A DNA stretch of 64,000 nucleotides from Cloeon dipterum. Taxonomy: Eukaryota > Arthropoda > Insecta > Ephemeroptera > Baetidae. The position numbers and the translations under genes were made by a program. Under the pieces are notes generated by a model. It did no database searches. It had not been told where the DNA came from and worked only from the letters and a program-made list of their open reading frames with translations. The DNA lies in contig NC_088786.1 in assembly GCF_949628265.1 (NCBI RefSeq), forward strand, positions 34,245,681 to 34,309,680. Direction: 5' to 3'. Shown here piece by piece: positions 24,848 through 36,259 of this stretch; the first letter of the stretch is position 1; each line of letters opens with the position of its first letter.

Positions 24848-25337
24848 CGTGGAAAGTAGAATAAACCCGAATAAACTATCCATTGCCAATGTGAGAGACC
24901 ATTAATAAGAGTGCATGAGAACTGAGAAATTTTGGAAATAGTTTGCATAAATTTGAATTCCTAAAATAAATGGTCAGCCGTGCAGCATTTTACAATCGAA
25001 CCCCAAGCTTTTTTTAGGTTTTACAAAACTTTGTGATGAAGTGCATGTGTGTTTGAGAAGTTATTTTCTCTAATCATCCGAACCATTTACATTATTTATA
25101 TTTTTATGAGGCAACATAATAAGCACATTTTTCAGATTGATATTTACCTACATTTGCCTGTTTTTTTTCTTCAAGATTTAAATTATTCCAAGTAAAATAA
25201 AGTTAATAAGCAAAACACCTGCTGTCCTATCATACATTAATGAGGTTATCTCAAATAAATAAAAACCGAATAAAAGTGGGACATCTTGGCAAACATCCAA
25301 ATGTATTCTTTTTAACACCTCACTCAGTCCACGAAAC

Positions 25338-26923
25338 ATGAAGATGCCGGCCTGGTCCATTTTGGTTGTGCTGCTGATATCGCATTTTAATGTTTTTGCC
25401 ATTCCTGAAAGACCCAAATTAGGTTTGAGATCTTTTAAGTTGGATTTTTAATAATATACCATTATATGTTTGTCAAAAATCAACAGAAAGTCGAATCCTT
25501 GGTGGATCATCGGCGACAATTTCACAAGTGCCTTACCAGGTAATAATAATAAGTAAAATATTTTTCACTCCAACGCAAATTAATAAGATAAAATTTAGCT
25601 TTCTCTGCGTGATAATGGATCCCACTTTTGCGGAGCCGCGATTTTAAACTCCGAATACGCGCTCACAGCGGCGCACTGCATTGACCCGTAAGCGCAATAC
25701 ATCAATCAGATAATTTAAATATTCATGACTTATTTGTAATCTAGATCAATTGAGCTCAGCAGAGTACAGGTGGTGTCTGGCGCTACGTTTCTGAATGCTG
25801 GCGGCTCTGTTAGCGCAATTCAGTCCGTCGAGGTTCACCCAAACTACAACCGGAAAACGATGGACTATGATATCGCCGTTATTAAAGTGCGCAATCTCAT
25901 TTCACTGGAAAAATATGTATTTTAAATTGCCATTTCCAAAAATATGAATTTGAAAGTAGTAAAATAACAGCACGCAAGTGAATTAACGCTTTTATTTATT
26001 TTAATTTAATTAAATAATAAAACTGATTTGTGAAAATATTTGCTTTTAGGTTCGACAGCCATTCACGATGAGTGCAAGCGTTGCACCGATTGCCTTACCA
26101 AGGGCTGGACTTGTAGCGTCACCTGGCGCCGATGCTGTCATTTCTGGATGGGGAGTTTCCACTGTAAAATGCACCTTTTTGCTTTATTGTCAGGGTTTTA
26201 CCTGACGAGATTACGATCGCATTAATAACTGTTTGTAACAGGACGCAAATTTTCGGAAGAATGGAGGGAGAAACTCAGGTATCAATAAAATGGCACCGCA
26301 AGAAATCTCGTCAGGAAAAACCCTGACATTTATATCAAGAAATTATTGCTTCTATTTTTTAAAAGCATCATAAATTTATCACACGAAAAAATGTATTTAA
26401 AATTGTTAACATGAATAGTTGCGATAGTTTCTGACCGTTGGGATCAATCTCATTGTAAAATTCCATGGAATATATTTGATTATTACTTTTTAATCGGTGA
26501 CCGTCCGTGCGGTTGTACAAACTAAATAATTTTATTTCAGGCTGGTGAGGATGAAGACATCCCTAATGAACTTCAACGTGCGAAAATCTCAATCTCGAAC
26601 TTCAGGCGGTGCAAATTACAATACCTGTTCCGGGCCAGAGTACGGATCACAGAGAGGATGATTTGCGCAGGAACCAGCAATACAATTAGCTCATGCCCCG
26701 TAAAATTTTCGTTTTCATTGCAGTTTAACCTAAAAATCTAATTTTATCACATGTGCTTTCGCAGGGAGACTCTGGTGGGGCTCTCGTTGTGAATAATGTT
26801 GAAGTGGGAATCACCTCGTTCGGCCCTGGACCTTGTGGATCGAGCCAGTTGCCAGGAGTTTACACAAATGTCGCTGACCCTGAGCTGAGACAATGGATTT
26901 CTTCAAAAACTAATGGTCTTTGA
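25338..26923 (+). CDS. Secreted chymotrypsin-like serine protease (S1A)
   Basis: Seven exons join in phase to 266 aa: 25338-25422, 25487-25539, 25599-25687, 25745-25886, 26050-26163, 26541-26699 and 26765-26923. A signal peptide (WSILVVLLISHFNVFA) and a short propeptide end at Arg31. Cleavage there would free the new N-terminus ILGGSS. The catalytic triad is His72 (LTAAHC), Asp118 (YDIAVIK) and Ser217 (GDSGGA). The residue six before the catalytic Ser, chymotrypsin position 189, is Ser (SSCPGDSGG). That favours chymotrypsin-like rather than trypsin-like cleavage. Six cysteines fit three disulfides. The propeptide has no cysteine and there is no CLIP domain, so a digestive or simple extracellular role is likely. 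Intron 5 contains a MITE. A second in-frame ATG lies at 25344. Confidence 0.93.
26188..26328. mobile_element. 141 bp MITE in protease intron 5
   Basis: The two 25 bp ends are inverted copies differing at one base. The left end begins TGTCAGGGTTTTACCTGACG and the right end closes with CCTGACA. The element is flanked by TTTAT on both sides (26183-26187 and 26329-26333), a 5 bp target duplication. It has no coding capacity. It starts 24 bases downstream of the 5' splice site. The superfamily is not clear from the ends. Confidence 0.85.
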
Positions 26924-26960
26924 TTGAATACAGAAAATGATTATTTAAAATATTTATATC

Positions 26961-26966
26961 AATAAA
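26961..26966 (+). terminator. Poly(A) signal of the protease gene
   Basis: AATAAA lies 37 bases after the stop codon in AT-rich sequence, a normal distance for a short 3'UTR. Confidence 0.7.
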
Positions 26967-27062
26967 GCATATATTATTTATTTATTCGCTAAAATTCACT
27001 TTTATTTTAGGGAGCGCTGCTGAATAAAATGATCCTGTGTTACATTATAAGAATATGTACTT

Positions 27063-27068
27063 TTTATT
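27063..27068 (-). terminator. Candidate poly(A) signal of ETH
   Basis: TTTATT on the plus strand reads AATAAA on the minus strand. It is about 325 bases beyond the ETH stop codon, and I saw no earlier canonical signal. Confidence 0.5.
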
Positions 27069-27393
27069 CATTTTGAATGAATTAATCGGATTAATATGCT
27101 CCACACACTTCCAAGTAATAAATCAATGTTAATTACAATATTATAAAGAGAGCAAAACTTCAAACGGAACATCTATACCTATTTAAAAATTGCGGTTTCA
27201 CCAATACAGCAGGTACAGCTGCGAGTAGACCAAGTCCCCATGTTCAACGGCGCTTTTATATATCTCATATTTCGCCCTCTTGCGATATGCATGTGTTACG
27301 TGTGTATATAGTGTTAAAAAGCTGCGGTAATTGATCACCTTGTAAGGCACCACAAAGCAGTATAGAATACTTGTAGGTTGGCAGACGTCGCGT

Positions 27394-28644
27394 TCACTTT
27401 TCTGGCTGGCCCTCTCGGCGGGGGCGGTATCCACCCTCCTGCGGCAGTCGCTGATACTGCTGCGAGGGCGGCGGCGCCACCATCTGGGCAGTGGAGAATT
27501 CAATTTCCTCAGACGAAGAGTCAGCCTGCGAGTTGTCGAAAAGATCGTAACGCGGCCCCATCAGTCCGTTCTCCTCTGATGAATCCGGGGTGCTTTCGGC
27601 TTCTGCCAGAAAAAGAGAGTATTATTTGTAAGACTTGATAAAACAATTTAAAAATTTTCCTTAATTTTGAACGTGTGATTTTTCTGTATATAGTTATTTT
27701 TTCAAATATTTTTGGAGGTAAATATCAACCAGACCGTTGGCTCGGATTGTTAAGGCATTTTTAGGAGTTCCAAGGCAATGGGAGATACATATTTGAGCAT
27801 TTCGGGGATCTAAAACTGATTGCCTAATGTCAGAGATAGCAAAATAGGTGCGATTAAGTTGGATGATTCAAATAATAGTTCAACAGGCTAGGAGGCGCAC
27901 CGGCACCGATAAGCCACTTGCTGGTTTTCGCTCCTTTCCAGCGTCTTTAAGGACCAATTTATCGAAGATCTCAGTGCAGTGTTGATTGTGAAAAGAAGTT
28001 AAAAAAAATAGAAACCAATATAAAGCAAGAATTTTCATTCATTGTAACCCGTGTTCAAGATTTATTATTATTAAGACCCGTTTATTCTCAATTGGCACCT
28101 TGATTTCAACTCTAAATAAAATTATTAATAAATATTTTTAAACTACGAACCATAGACGTTGCGAGTGCGAGTGTTAGGGATTTGGCTGCGCATAGGGGAG
28201 TTCCACAGGGTAGCCAGACTGGACGGTCCAATGCGTGCAATCCTATTGGGGATTAATTCCTGTCTACTGCTTGACCAGGGCAGGGAACCGTCTTTTGAAG
28301 CCTATTATAAAACAAGTATAAAATCGAAAAGAATGTATAAAAATCATCATTTTCGTACCCAAGTGCTGTCGCTTCTTCTTCCCATCATGGGCACATTTTT
28401 TCCTCCTGATTTGATGAACCATGTCCCCTCACCGCCGCCGCTGCGCCGTCCAATCCTGGGCACGTTTTTGGTCGCTTTCAAGAAGAACGTCCCTGCGTCC
28501 GTGTCAGCTCCGAGTCCGATGACCATGGCCGAGATCAAAAACAAAATTGCGGCTGCAATCGATCGAATTTCAGTATGCGATTATTTGCCGTATTTCTGGC
28601 CTACTTGGCGTGAATCCGCCGAGCCTGTTGCTGCATCTGCCCAT
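27394..28644 (-). CDS. ETH: Ecdysis-triggering hormone (ETH) precursor
   Basis: Four exons join in phase to 197 aa: 28644-28605, 28552-28359, 28301-28151 and 27602-27394. ETH is released from Inka cells of the epitracheal glands and triggers the moult behaviour through its GPCR. A signal peptide with core AILFLISAMVIGLG, split by intron 1, precedes DTDAGTFFLKATKNVPRI-GRR. This is an 18-residue peptide with the FFLK..KNVPRI-amide form of ETH1. A second peptide follows at once, SGGGEGTWFIKSGGKNVPMM-GRR, which has the right layout but PMM in place of PRX. Gly plus dibasic sites supply amidation. The remaining about 120 aa are an acidic, Ser/Pro-rich tail without peptides. Exons 3 and 4 are assigned by phase and openness and are less certain than exons 1 and 2. 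The gene lies about 1 kb downstream of SIFamide on the same strand. Confidence 0.85.
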
Positions 28645-28713
28645 TTTTAGCGACGATATCCACAGCGGAAAGCTTCTCTCGAGAACTGGCTCATCCCTTG
28701 GCTGCCGTTCGAC

Positions 28714-28720
28714 TTTTATA
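28714..28720 (-). promoter_or_regulatory. TATA box of ETH
   Basis: GGTATAAAAG lies 70 bases upstream of the ETH ATG on the minus strand. This predicts a start site near 28685-28690 and a 5'UTR of about 40 bases. The ATG at 28694 would lie upstream of that start site, so it is not the initiator. Confidence 0.65.
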
Positions 28721-29631
28721 CCCCGCACCCGCAGCATCAAGGTGAGTCCCTTGAATGCACCTGTCGTCTCCTCTGGCACCACTTTTTAGAACATTGGCCT
28801 CATTCGCCGCTCGAGAGCACTGACAGACAGAGAGGGAATATAATATAATATTTCAAGGGTGGATTATCACGCGCTTCAACCCTTGAGGGCTACATATTAA
28901 TGGCTAAAAGTGAGATGCATCAATTCATTCCATTTACTTTTAGAATTGGGTCAAAGCTAGCTTATTGTGCTCTCCTCCCTAAATAAATTTCTCATCGCGG
29001 TAAAATGGGCCAGTTTCTACACCAAGATTGTAAACACGTGTGCAAGTGTGTGCACCGAAAAGCGGCCTAGATCCAGACACATCAGCCAGAAAGGGTTGAA
29101 CGCTCTTTTGCCGTGCGAGACGTGCATGATCCCTCGCCTTACTCTGACATTAATAGCTACCAGCATTCAAAAGCGGTTGATTTACAAGTTTCGAATCGAT
29201 TTATCCGCGTCTCGCACCTTCCGCTGTGAACTGATTTGCACCCCAGCTGAGCAGGTATAAAATAGAATAATTGATATGTACAGTGCACTTGAGTGGCATT
29301 TTGAGAGCAAGAGTTGAGTACGTGTGATGTTAGCCAATCGGCGATTTCTGGGGTTTTGCATTCAAACAATGGAAGGGTGTGCTGTGCAACTATTTTATTC
29401 AAACAATATTATGTAATTCCAGAGAAAACAGTCGTAAACCTTATTCAAGCAAGAATCGAATAACAAAATTGGTGCGATCAGCCTCTCAAAAGAAAAGGAG
29501 ATTTGAATAGCACATCATCATACTACTTCTGCTACTACATTTTGATAAAACGTTGCGTCTATTGGATCAGCCGGTTTGGTTGGTTGGTCAGTGCTGACGA
29601 GATCGACTCGCTAAGCCTGAAGCTCTCGGAA

Positions 29632-30399
29632 TTATTTGTTTTCAGTGGCTGCTGGTGCGGGAAACCAGCTTGTGCAAGCCTCTGAAGCCAGCTCGCAGAG
29701 CGAAAAAATGGTGCGAGCGGTTCCTTCCGGCTCTGTAACAGCAATTGAAAGTGCGCGTGTTTAATTAAAAAGCAAAGCCTGGTATAGAATCACATTATGC
29801 AACTTGATCCAGATGGTCAACTTCTGTGTAAGCAACTCAGTCAGCTGACACAAACTGTTTAGCACAGAGTGATTCAATCAGTTTCAGACTAAATCTTAGA
29901 TGAAAAATCCTGATTGTATTAAAAAGGGATTTTTACTTCAAAATGGTAAGAAAAGGGGAATTAAATATTTCATTTTTTGTAAAATAAATATTTTCCTGAA
30001 CAAAGCAATTAATTACAAAGAAAGAATGGAAGTCTACTACAGAGATAATGACAAAATTTTCACAAAAGCAAAAAACAGGTTTTTCTAAATTCTAAAAAAA
30101 TTATCAGGGGTGAACAGGGAAGGCCAAACTGGGGACTTTCATTCCAAAATATGGACCTGGTGATTCTGGATGATGAATCTTGGGACTTTTAAATATTTCG
30201 AAAATTTTGAGCGGGCAAAATGAAAAAAAACCTGTCATCAAGAGAGCGAATTGGACTTGCTTGTATATTTACCTGCCCTCTTGCCGAAGATGCTGCCATT
30301 GAAGGGTGGCTTGCGGTAGGCGTCGGCAGGGTAGCAGACCATCAGGACAAGGCTCACCACCAAAATGACAGCGGCGAAACGGACAGCGAATGAAGCCAT
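29632..30399 (-). CDS. SIFa: SIFamide neuropeptide precursor
   Basis: Two exons (30399-30273 and 29732-29632) join in phase 1 to 75 aa. A signal peptide (core AAVILVVSLVLMV) ends at about Ala27. YRKPPFNGSIF-GKR (residues 28-41) follows directly. It gives YRKPPFNGSIF-amide, or the 12-residue AYRKPPFNGSIF-amide if cleavage is one residue earlier. The second exon carries the family's conserved C-terminal motif, LCELASEACTSWFP, with two cysteines. SIFamide signals from a few brain neurons and modulates feeding, sleep and mating in insects. Acceptor and donor in the leader (exon ends 30477, resumes 30412) show a 5'UTR intron. Both the peptide and the C-terminal motif match, so the assignment is firm. 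Confidence 0.96.
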
Positions 30400-30546
30400 T
30401 GTGTTTGGGTTTCTGCGGAAGAAATTGCTTGACTACTATACCAAAAATAAGATGAGTGGTGCGAACAAACGCTTACTTGTGGGGGATGCTTGCTTGCTGG
30501 TTGAGAGCTGGTGGTGAAGTGTGTGATCAGGGTTGCGAGGGTGCAG

Positions 30547-30555
30547 CTTTTATAG
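30547..30555 (-). promoter_or_regulatory. TATA box of SIFamide
   Basis: CTATAAAAG on the minus strand lies about 70 bases upstream of the 5'UTR donor (ACAA|GTAAGC). Transcription would start near 30520. Confidence 0.6.
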
Positions 30556-30559
30556 CTGG

Positions 30560-32390
30560 CTGAACAGAAGCTCACCCTAATTGCAATAAACAACTCATTT
30601 ACCTCGTATCATTTAATTATCTCTTGCCAGAGATGAGGAGTCGACCGCGCCGATGAAAACCAATATTCCTTAGCCTATTGGGACGAGAAAGAAATTGAGC
30701 ACTACGCCTACATGAAAGCAGCTCCTGTTTTATAGAACGGTATTTCTATATGGAATGCTCGAGGAAGAGCATAATTGTTTTGTTACGCATTGTCAACATA
30801 TATAACAGCAACTATCTCTAATTAAACAGAGAAAGCTATTACGCGATCAGTGAACGCGAGCATTAATTTAAGAAAGGATTTGCGCTCACATAATGACTTT
30901 CACATTATCACCATGAGAGTTGCAGTGTTATTTTCAGCGCTCCTGCACCTAAAAAGCATAGGTATTGTGTTGAAGACCAAATAAGTGCCTCGGGCGACGT
31001 CGTTTGCATATGTATCAGAAAGCACTTTACTCTCTCACAGTTACGACTGCAGCCTTGGATAGCTCGCAGTGCTCGTACAACGCGTGAAACTGGCCGCTTA
31101 GTAAGTGGGCTCTCTAAATTCGAGGAGCGTTTGATTGATGAGTTCGTGACTGCGGGCATCTTCAATTTAATTGAATAAACGCGTACTCTCTGATAATATC
31201 CGTGCACTATGTGATCCGTTTCTCGGCTGCAATTTTAGGTCAAGATGTTAACTCGCTTTTGAAAGGAAAGCACATGCAGGATGCATGCAGCGATACATTT
31301 ATCTGGGTAATGAGCATTAGCTCATCTTCCGTGAAAAAAAAATCAGTTACACTTTCTACAGATTTTTGCTTTGCACTAAGCTTTCTAAAAAGCACATACA
31401 GTTATTTTTATCAATATATTAAATATGCTGATTTGATGTTAATACATATTCCAATTTTTCCCGTTCGTACTGAAGGTTAAGGAATTTTCCCTTATTGTGC
31501 AATATCAATTAGATAGAGCTTATTTATTTCTGGAATATACAAATGAAGAGGAGAGAGAAATAGATTTCAATCAGAGTGAGACGTTATTACAGACTATTAT
31601 CTCCATTGCATAAACAGCAATTAAACAGCCAGCAGCGCCCATTTTTTAATACCACAGTACAACCGCGTAACTTTATTCAAGGTCTCTTTTGCACACACCT
31701 TCAACAAATTGTTACAACCTCCACAAGTTACTCCTTCAGCATTCGTTCAACTGCATGCTATAGAACAAGTCTGCTGCAAATAAAATTGATTTGTGCTGCC
31801 TCTGAATGCTGTAAGAAATATTGTGTATTTGTGAAAAGAGAAAAGCTATTTCATCGATCGTTTTCTTCTTTATTGGTGTTCTTTTTTATTGTGATTGTAA
31901 ATTGTACAGTTGAAAATTATTAAAGTTTTTCATTCTATTAAATCACAGGATTATTTTGAATCTAAACTTTTGCTAAAACTTCACTCTTAATTAAATTATA
32001 ACCCAAAAATAACACTGAAAACCAATAAATTTTTCAACCCATCCGGCTGTTGCCTAAACCATTTTATTAAATTATTTACATTCTGCATATATTTATTTAT
32101 TTATTTCAGTACAACAACAAAAACATCACGAAGTCAGTTAAATCATGATCTGCACTACACTATCGGCTATACCTTCAACATCAACACACGTTTCTGCACC
32201 GAAAATAAAATGTGTCGCTCTCGTGCGTCTGCGGTGTCTGTTGTGCTCCTGCTGCCGCCGCTGCATACTTTCACTCACTCCTACTCTCCAGCGCGGTGTG
32301 GCATTGAAAATGATTTCACTCTCGCTGCTAGCCGCGGCGGCTCACGGCTCAGTCGGTGCTGGAGTTAATACGAGAAGAGCTGCTGGGTCT
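30560..32390. other. Intergenic between SIFamide (-) and the glycosyltransferase (+)
   Basis: The two genes are divergent, so this stretch should hold both promoters. It is AT-rich with no supported exon. Open frames at 31202-31480 and 31576-31923 show no recognisable protein features. GC content rises from about 32150 into the glycosyltransferase first exon. Confidence 0.55.
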
Positions 32391-32393
32391 GAC

Positions 32394-35300
32394 ATGGACA
32401 GCAGCGGCGTGTCCGGCTGGATGCACCACCTGGTGGTGGACGCGTCCGTCAAGTACTGCAACTGCTACGCCAGCAGGCCCTTCTACCGGCTCGTCAGTGT
32501 CGCGTGTTTCGCCCTGTGCGTGCTCTTCTTCGTGCTTTCCGCACAGCAGCCGTCCGTCAGCAGACGGACGCACCAGCTGCACGACGCCGGCAGACGCACC
32601 CTCTCCCTGAGCGAGCCCGGCGGGCCCAGGGTGGACGCGTTCGACCTGACGGTGAAGCCCTTTGGATTCAACATCGTGCGGCAGCCCACGCACAAGAGTT
32701 CCTTTAAGTGAGTTTGATTTATTAGTCGACCTGATACACTGGACAGATAAGTTTCCTCCGAGATTAAAAATAACTTTACAAAATTGGCCTAAAATCAATC
32801 ATTTTCCCATGAACATTTTTTATTAATTTAAGAACTATAACACTTAAGGAGAAAGAGAAAATTAATTGTTTTAATACACACATTTTAAATTTCAATTTTT
32901 GTCTGAAGATCGATTGAACGATTGCTAAATTTCACAAATATAAATTTTTGCGTTATAAACTAGCTATTTATACATTTTTGCGAGGTATTCAATGAGCTGC
33001 AATTTTCGACATGCTTAACAAAAATTAAATAACATTTAAACTAATAATTTTCCCCTATCTGTGATTTGAAAAAAACCTGTATTTGTAATTCAAAACAAAA
33101 GATTGCGCGCATACAAATTAAATTTTATCACATAAATCCAAGAATGTTTTTGTTCTCTGCGCATATGAGCGCGGATTATGATGAAATATGTGTGTGTGTG
33201 CTACATATCTTTAAGGTTTAGCGGCCTTGAATAAAATTCACCGTATCGTGAAACAGACTGCAGCATAGCAGCATCAACATCTCCAATGGTGCAATTTATT
33301 TGAATGTTCGTCGCACCATAAAAGGTTTCACTTTTCTAATTAACTAAATCATCTTGAAGTTTTTGAATTTTAAATTGACCCACGTCGATCACGATTGCGC
33401 TTGAAGGTTGACACGAGGAGCTAATATTGCAAGATTGAAAAGTAAAAATAGGTGTCACGAGCGCCGCGGTGCATGTTTGCGCAGTAAAGCTCCTTTTTTA
33501 TAGAAAACCGAGAGAAAAAGCAGGAAGCACAAAAACACGCCGCGAACACAATTGCTTCACTCTTGAATGCACAACCGACGCTCCGCGCTGCGCGTCAAGA
33601 GATTTTTTATTGTTTCAATCAGCCATGAAATACCGCAGATGTTGTGATACGCTCAATTTCAAACAGATTGTGGCCTAATTCGCAGAGAAACTGTTTATAT
33701 ATCGAATTTATATCGTTAAGATTTTCTAGCGAGCGGGATTTCCTTTTTTTAATTTGTGAAAATGGATATTAGTCAAAGAAGTACATATATTCATGGAAAG
33801 TTTAAATTTACAGAAATTTAATCACCTAAAAATGAAATTCGTGTTTAGTTAATAATGATTTACCTGGTTCATATAAGAATTTAGCGTACAAACTAATTTT
33901 TGCAGCTCAATAAAATTTAAAAAATGCTCTGCTAATTGCTGATCCAATACAGAAAGTTGAGTAAATTTGAAATAAACTTCCAAATAAATGGAAAACATTG
34001 AAATATTTTAAAATAAAGCTTTTGGAATGTTTTATTTTAAATAATTCTTTCTTCAGATCATGCGAGAAGACCGATCTGCTGATTTTCGTGTGCTCCTCGG
34101 TGGACCACGTGGACAGACGGACGGCCATCCGCGAGACGTGGGCCTCGGCGGAGGCGTTGGCTCCGCTCAACGCGGCTGTCGTGTTCGCCGTGGGCTCAGT
34201 CGTCGGCGATCAGGAAGCCCTGCACCAAGAGGCTGAGCAGTTCGGGGACATTCTGCAGGGCAACTTCAAGGACACCTACATGAATCTGACCCTGAAGTCA
34301 ACCATGGCGCTCAAGTACGTGGCCGGAGCTTGTGGACGCGGCACCAAACCGCCCCGCTTCGTCATGAAGACTGACGATGATATTTTCGTCAACGTGCCCT
34401 TCATGTTGTCGGCACTCAAGAAGAACTTGGCTGGCGCCAAGAGAATGATAACAGGTCAAGGAAAAATATTATTTATTCATTTTTGGACATGTCCTGTGGT
34501 GCTTAAAAACGTACAACACATTTTTTTTCTTAAATAATTTTACTTTATATTTCCTGCGTTATAAATTAGTGCTAAAAACAATTTCTACAAGCTACCGGAA
34601 TTTAAAATCTATATATACGAATAAATATTTTCAGCTTTTCAAATTAATCGAGTTTTAAACTAATAATTGTGCAGAAACCTCTATAGTATCTTTGTATTTT
34701 TTTATCTTGCTTGTAATGAGTAAAGGAATTTAGTAATTCCAATAATTATTAATTTTTCAATTTCTAGGCTGCATAAAACAACGCTCAGCGCCAAGGGGAG
34801 TGAGTGCGGACGGTAGGACGGCGCCGTCTATTTTACCGGACTTCGTCGCCGGGGCTGGCTACGTGTTGACTGGCCGTCTGGCCGCCGAGCTGTACGCGGC
34901 GGCCAGCAAGGTGGTCAAGCCGATGAAGATTGAGGACTTTTTTGTAACTGCCCAATGTGCCAAACTAGTGCCCGGTGCTTACCCGCCAAAACACGACCCT
35001 CGCTTCACCTGCGGAGGAATCGTCAAGGACGACTGTAAACTCGTTTCCATGTGAGTAATTTAAAGTTGCTTTGTTTTTTATATCAGTTAAATTCAAACCA
35101 GGCTACAGATTCAAGAATTCATGACTTACACTGTAAATAATCAACGGAACGAAAATAATTTAAAAAGCATGAACGATAAAAGCCCCGCATTGAAGCAAAA
35201 TATTATTAATATTAGTTCTAGACCGTGCTCCAATTAAAGCCGTATGGCCAATAAATTTGCTTTCACTTCAAGTTCAGATGATGTTCTATCTATAGGCATT

Positions 35301-36125
35301 TCATTATTGGTCCAAATATGTAACCGTGTGGCATTTCATTTACTACAGGAAGTGGCGAGAGAGTGGCGTCTTTTATTGAGTTATCCAAAGCCAGGACACG
35401 GACATAATTGAATTCTTATTGCAAACGCTGTGTTGCGCTCATGTGCTCGTGTGCCCTTTTATTATCCCGGCGTAGAAAGTCGAGATCAGAGATTGGATGG
35501 ACGCGTGATAACTCAAGCAGACGCTGACTCACAAAGTGCAGCAAAAGAAAAGTCCGTACATAGATGTGCTCTTTATGAGCATCGTTTGCATTTTCGAACG
35601 GAGTAAAATGTAAAATACACTATAATGCAACTCGCTCCTCCAATCATGATGACGGCACATTTCCGCTGACATTTCACTTTCAGCTTTAGCACAATATCAC
35701 TCGAGGTCGAGCACGAAAAGACACAATCGATTTTGCCACATTTTCGGAGGCTCACTCGTAGTAAAATCTCTCAATAATAATGTGAGAACAAAAGTGAAGC
35801 ATCTTTTAGAAATGGGCTTGCTTTACTCATGTCATTGAAAAAGTGAAAGAGTAAGAGGACAAAAAATGTCATTCAGCTTAATCATCACCGTAAACAAAAT
35901 CTTCCGTCATATAATTACTGAATTTCAAGAACTGTGAGAGTTTCGACAAAGTTCCAAAATAAAAAGCTATAAAACTGAAATCAGTGTGAACGACGTTTTG
36001 TGATTGAAATATGAAATAATTTCAATTATATTTTCAGGTTCACTGCACACAAGATAACTTCACATAGACAGTCAGCCATTTGGGACAAGTTTACTAGTGA
36101 TCCAAATCCCTGCATGGATTTTTGA
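32394..36125 (+). CDS. Beta-1,3-glycosyltransferase (GT31, beta3GalT-like)
   Basis: Four exons join in phase to 360 aa: 32394-32707, 34057-34454, 34768-35050 and 36038-36125. The layout is type II: a short cytosolic tail, one membrane anchor (about 31-50, YRLVSVACFALCVLFFVLS), a stem, then the lumenal Golgi catalytic domain. GT31 marks are RRTAIRETW (125-133), FKDTYMNLTLKS (175-186), the metal-binding DDD in MKTDDDIFVN (211-213), LPDFVAGAGYVLTG and the acidic IEDFFVTAQCAK. These enzymes add Gal, GlcNAc or GalNAc in beta-1,3 linkage, and the exact sugar cannot be read from sequence. The usual K-W segment before the PDF motif is shortened or missing. I chose the ATG at 32394 (GACATGG context) just ahead of the anchor; the frame stays open back to 32145, so a longer tail is possible. 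Confidence 0.88.
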
Positions 36126-36259
36126 CCTAAAGCAATGTGAAAAGTGAAAAGTGACTGTGATAAACAAATCCAAACCGTGTGATTGTGGAGCAACAAACAC
36201 TAACAAAAAGGTGCGTGAGTTACATTTTTACAAACTCTTTTAATGAATGTAAATAATTT

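Noticed and set aside
24505..24948. Two adjacent minus-strand frames between SLC35F5 and the protease
   Set aside because: Sequence is AT-driven, without motifs, and overlaps a likely regulatory cluster.
27394..27602. This exon as the second exon of SIFamide
   Set aside because: Its phase would fit, but the exon at 29632-29732 carries the SIFamide C-terminal motif with two cysteines, so this one is better placed in ETH.
32145..32393. Upstream extension of the GT31 protein
   Set aside because: The frame is open, but the added sequence is Cys/Leu-rich and would put a long tail before the membrane anchor; the ATG at 32394 has better context.
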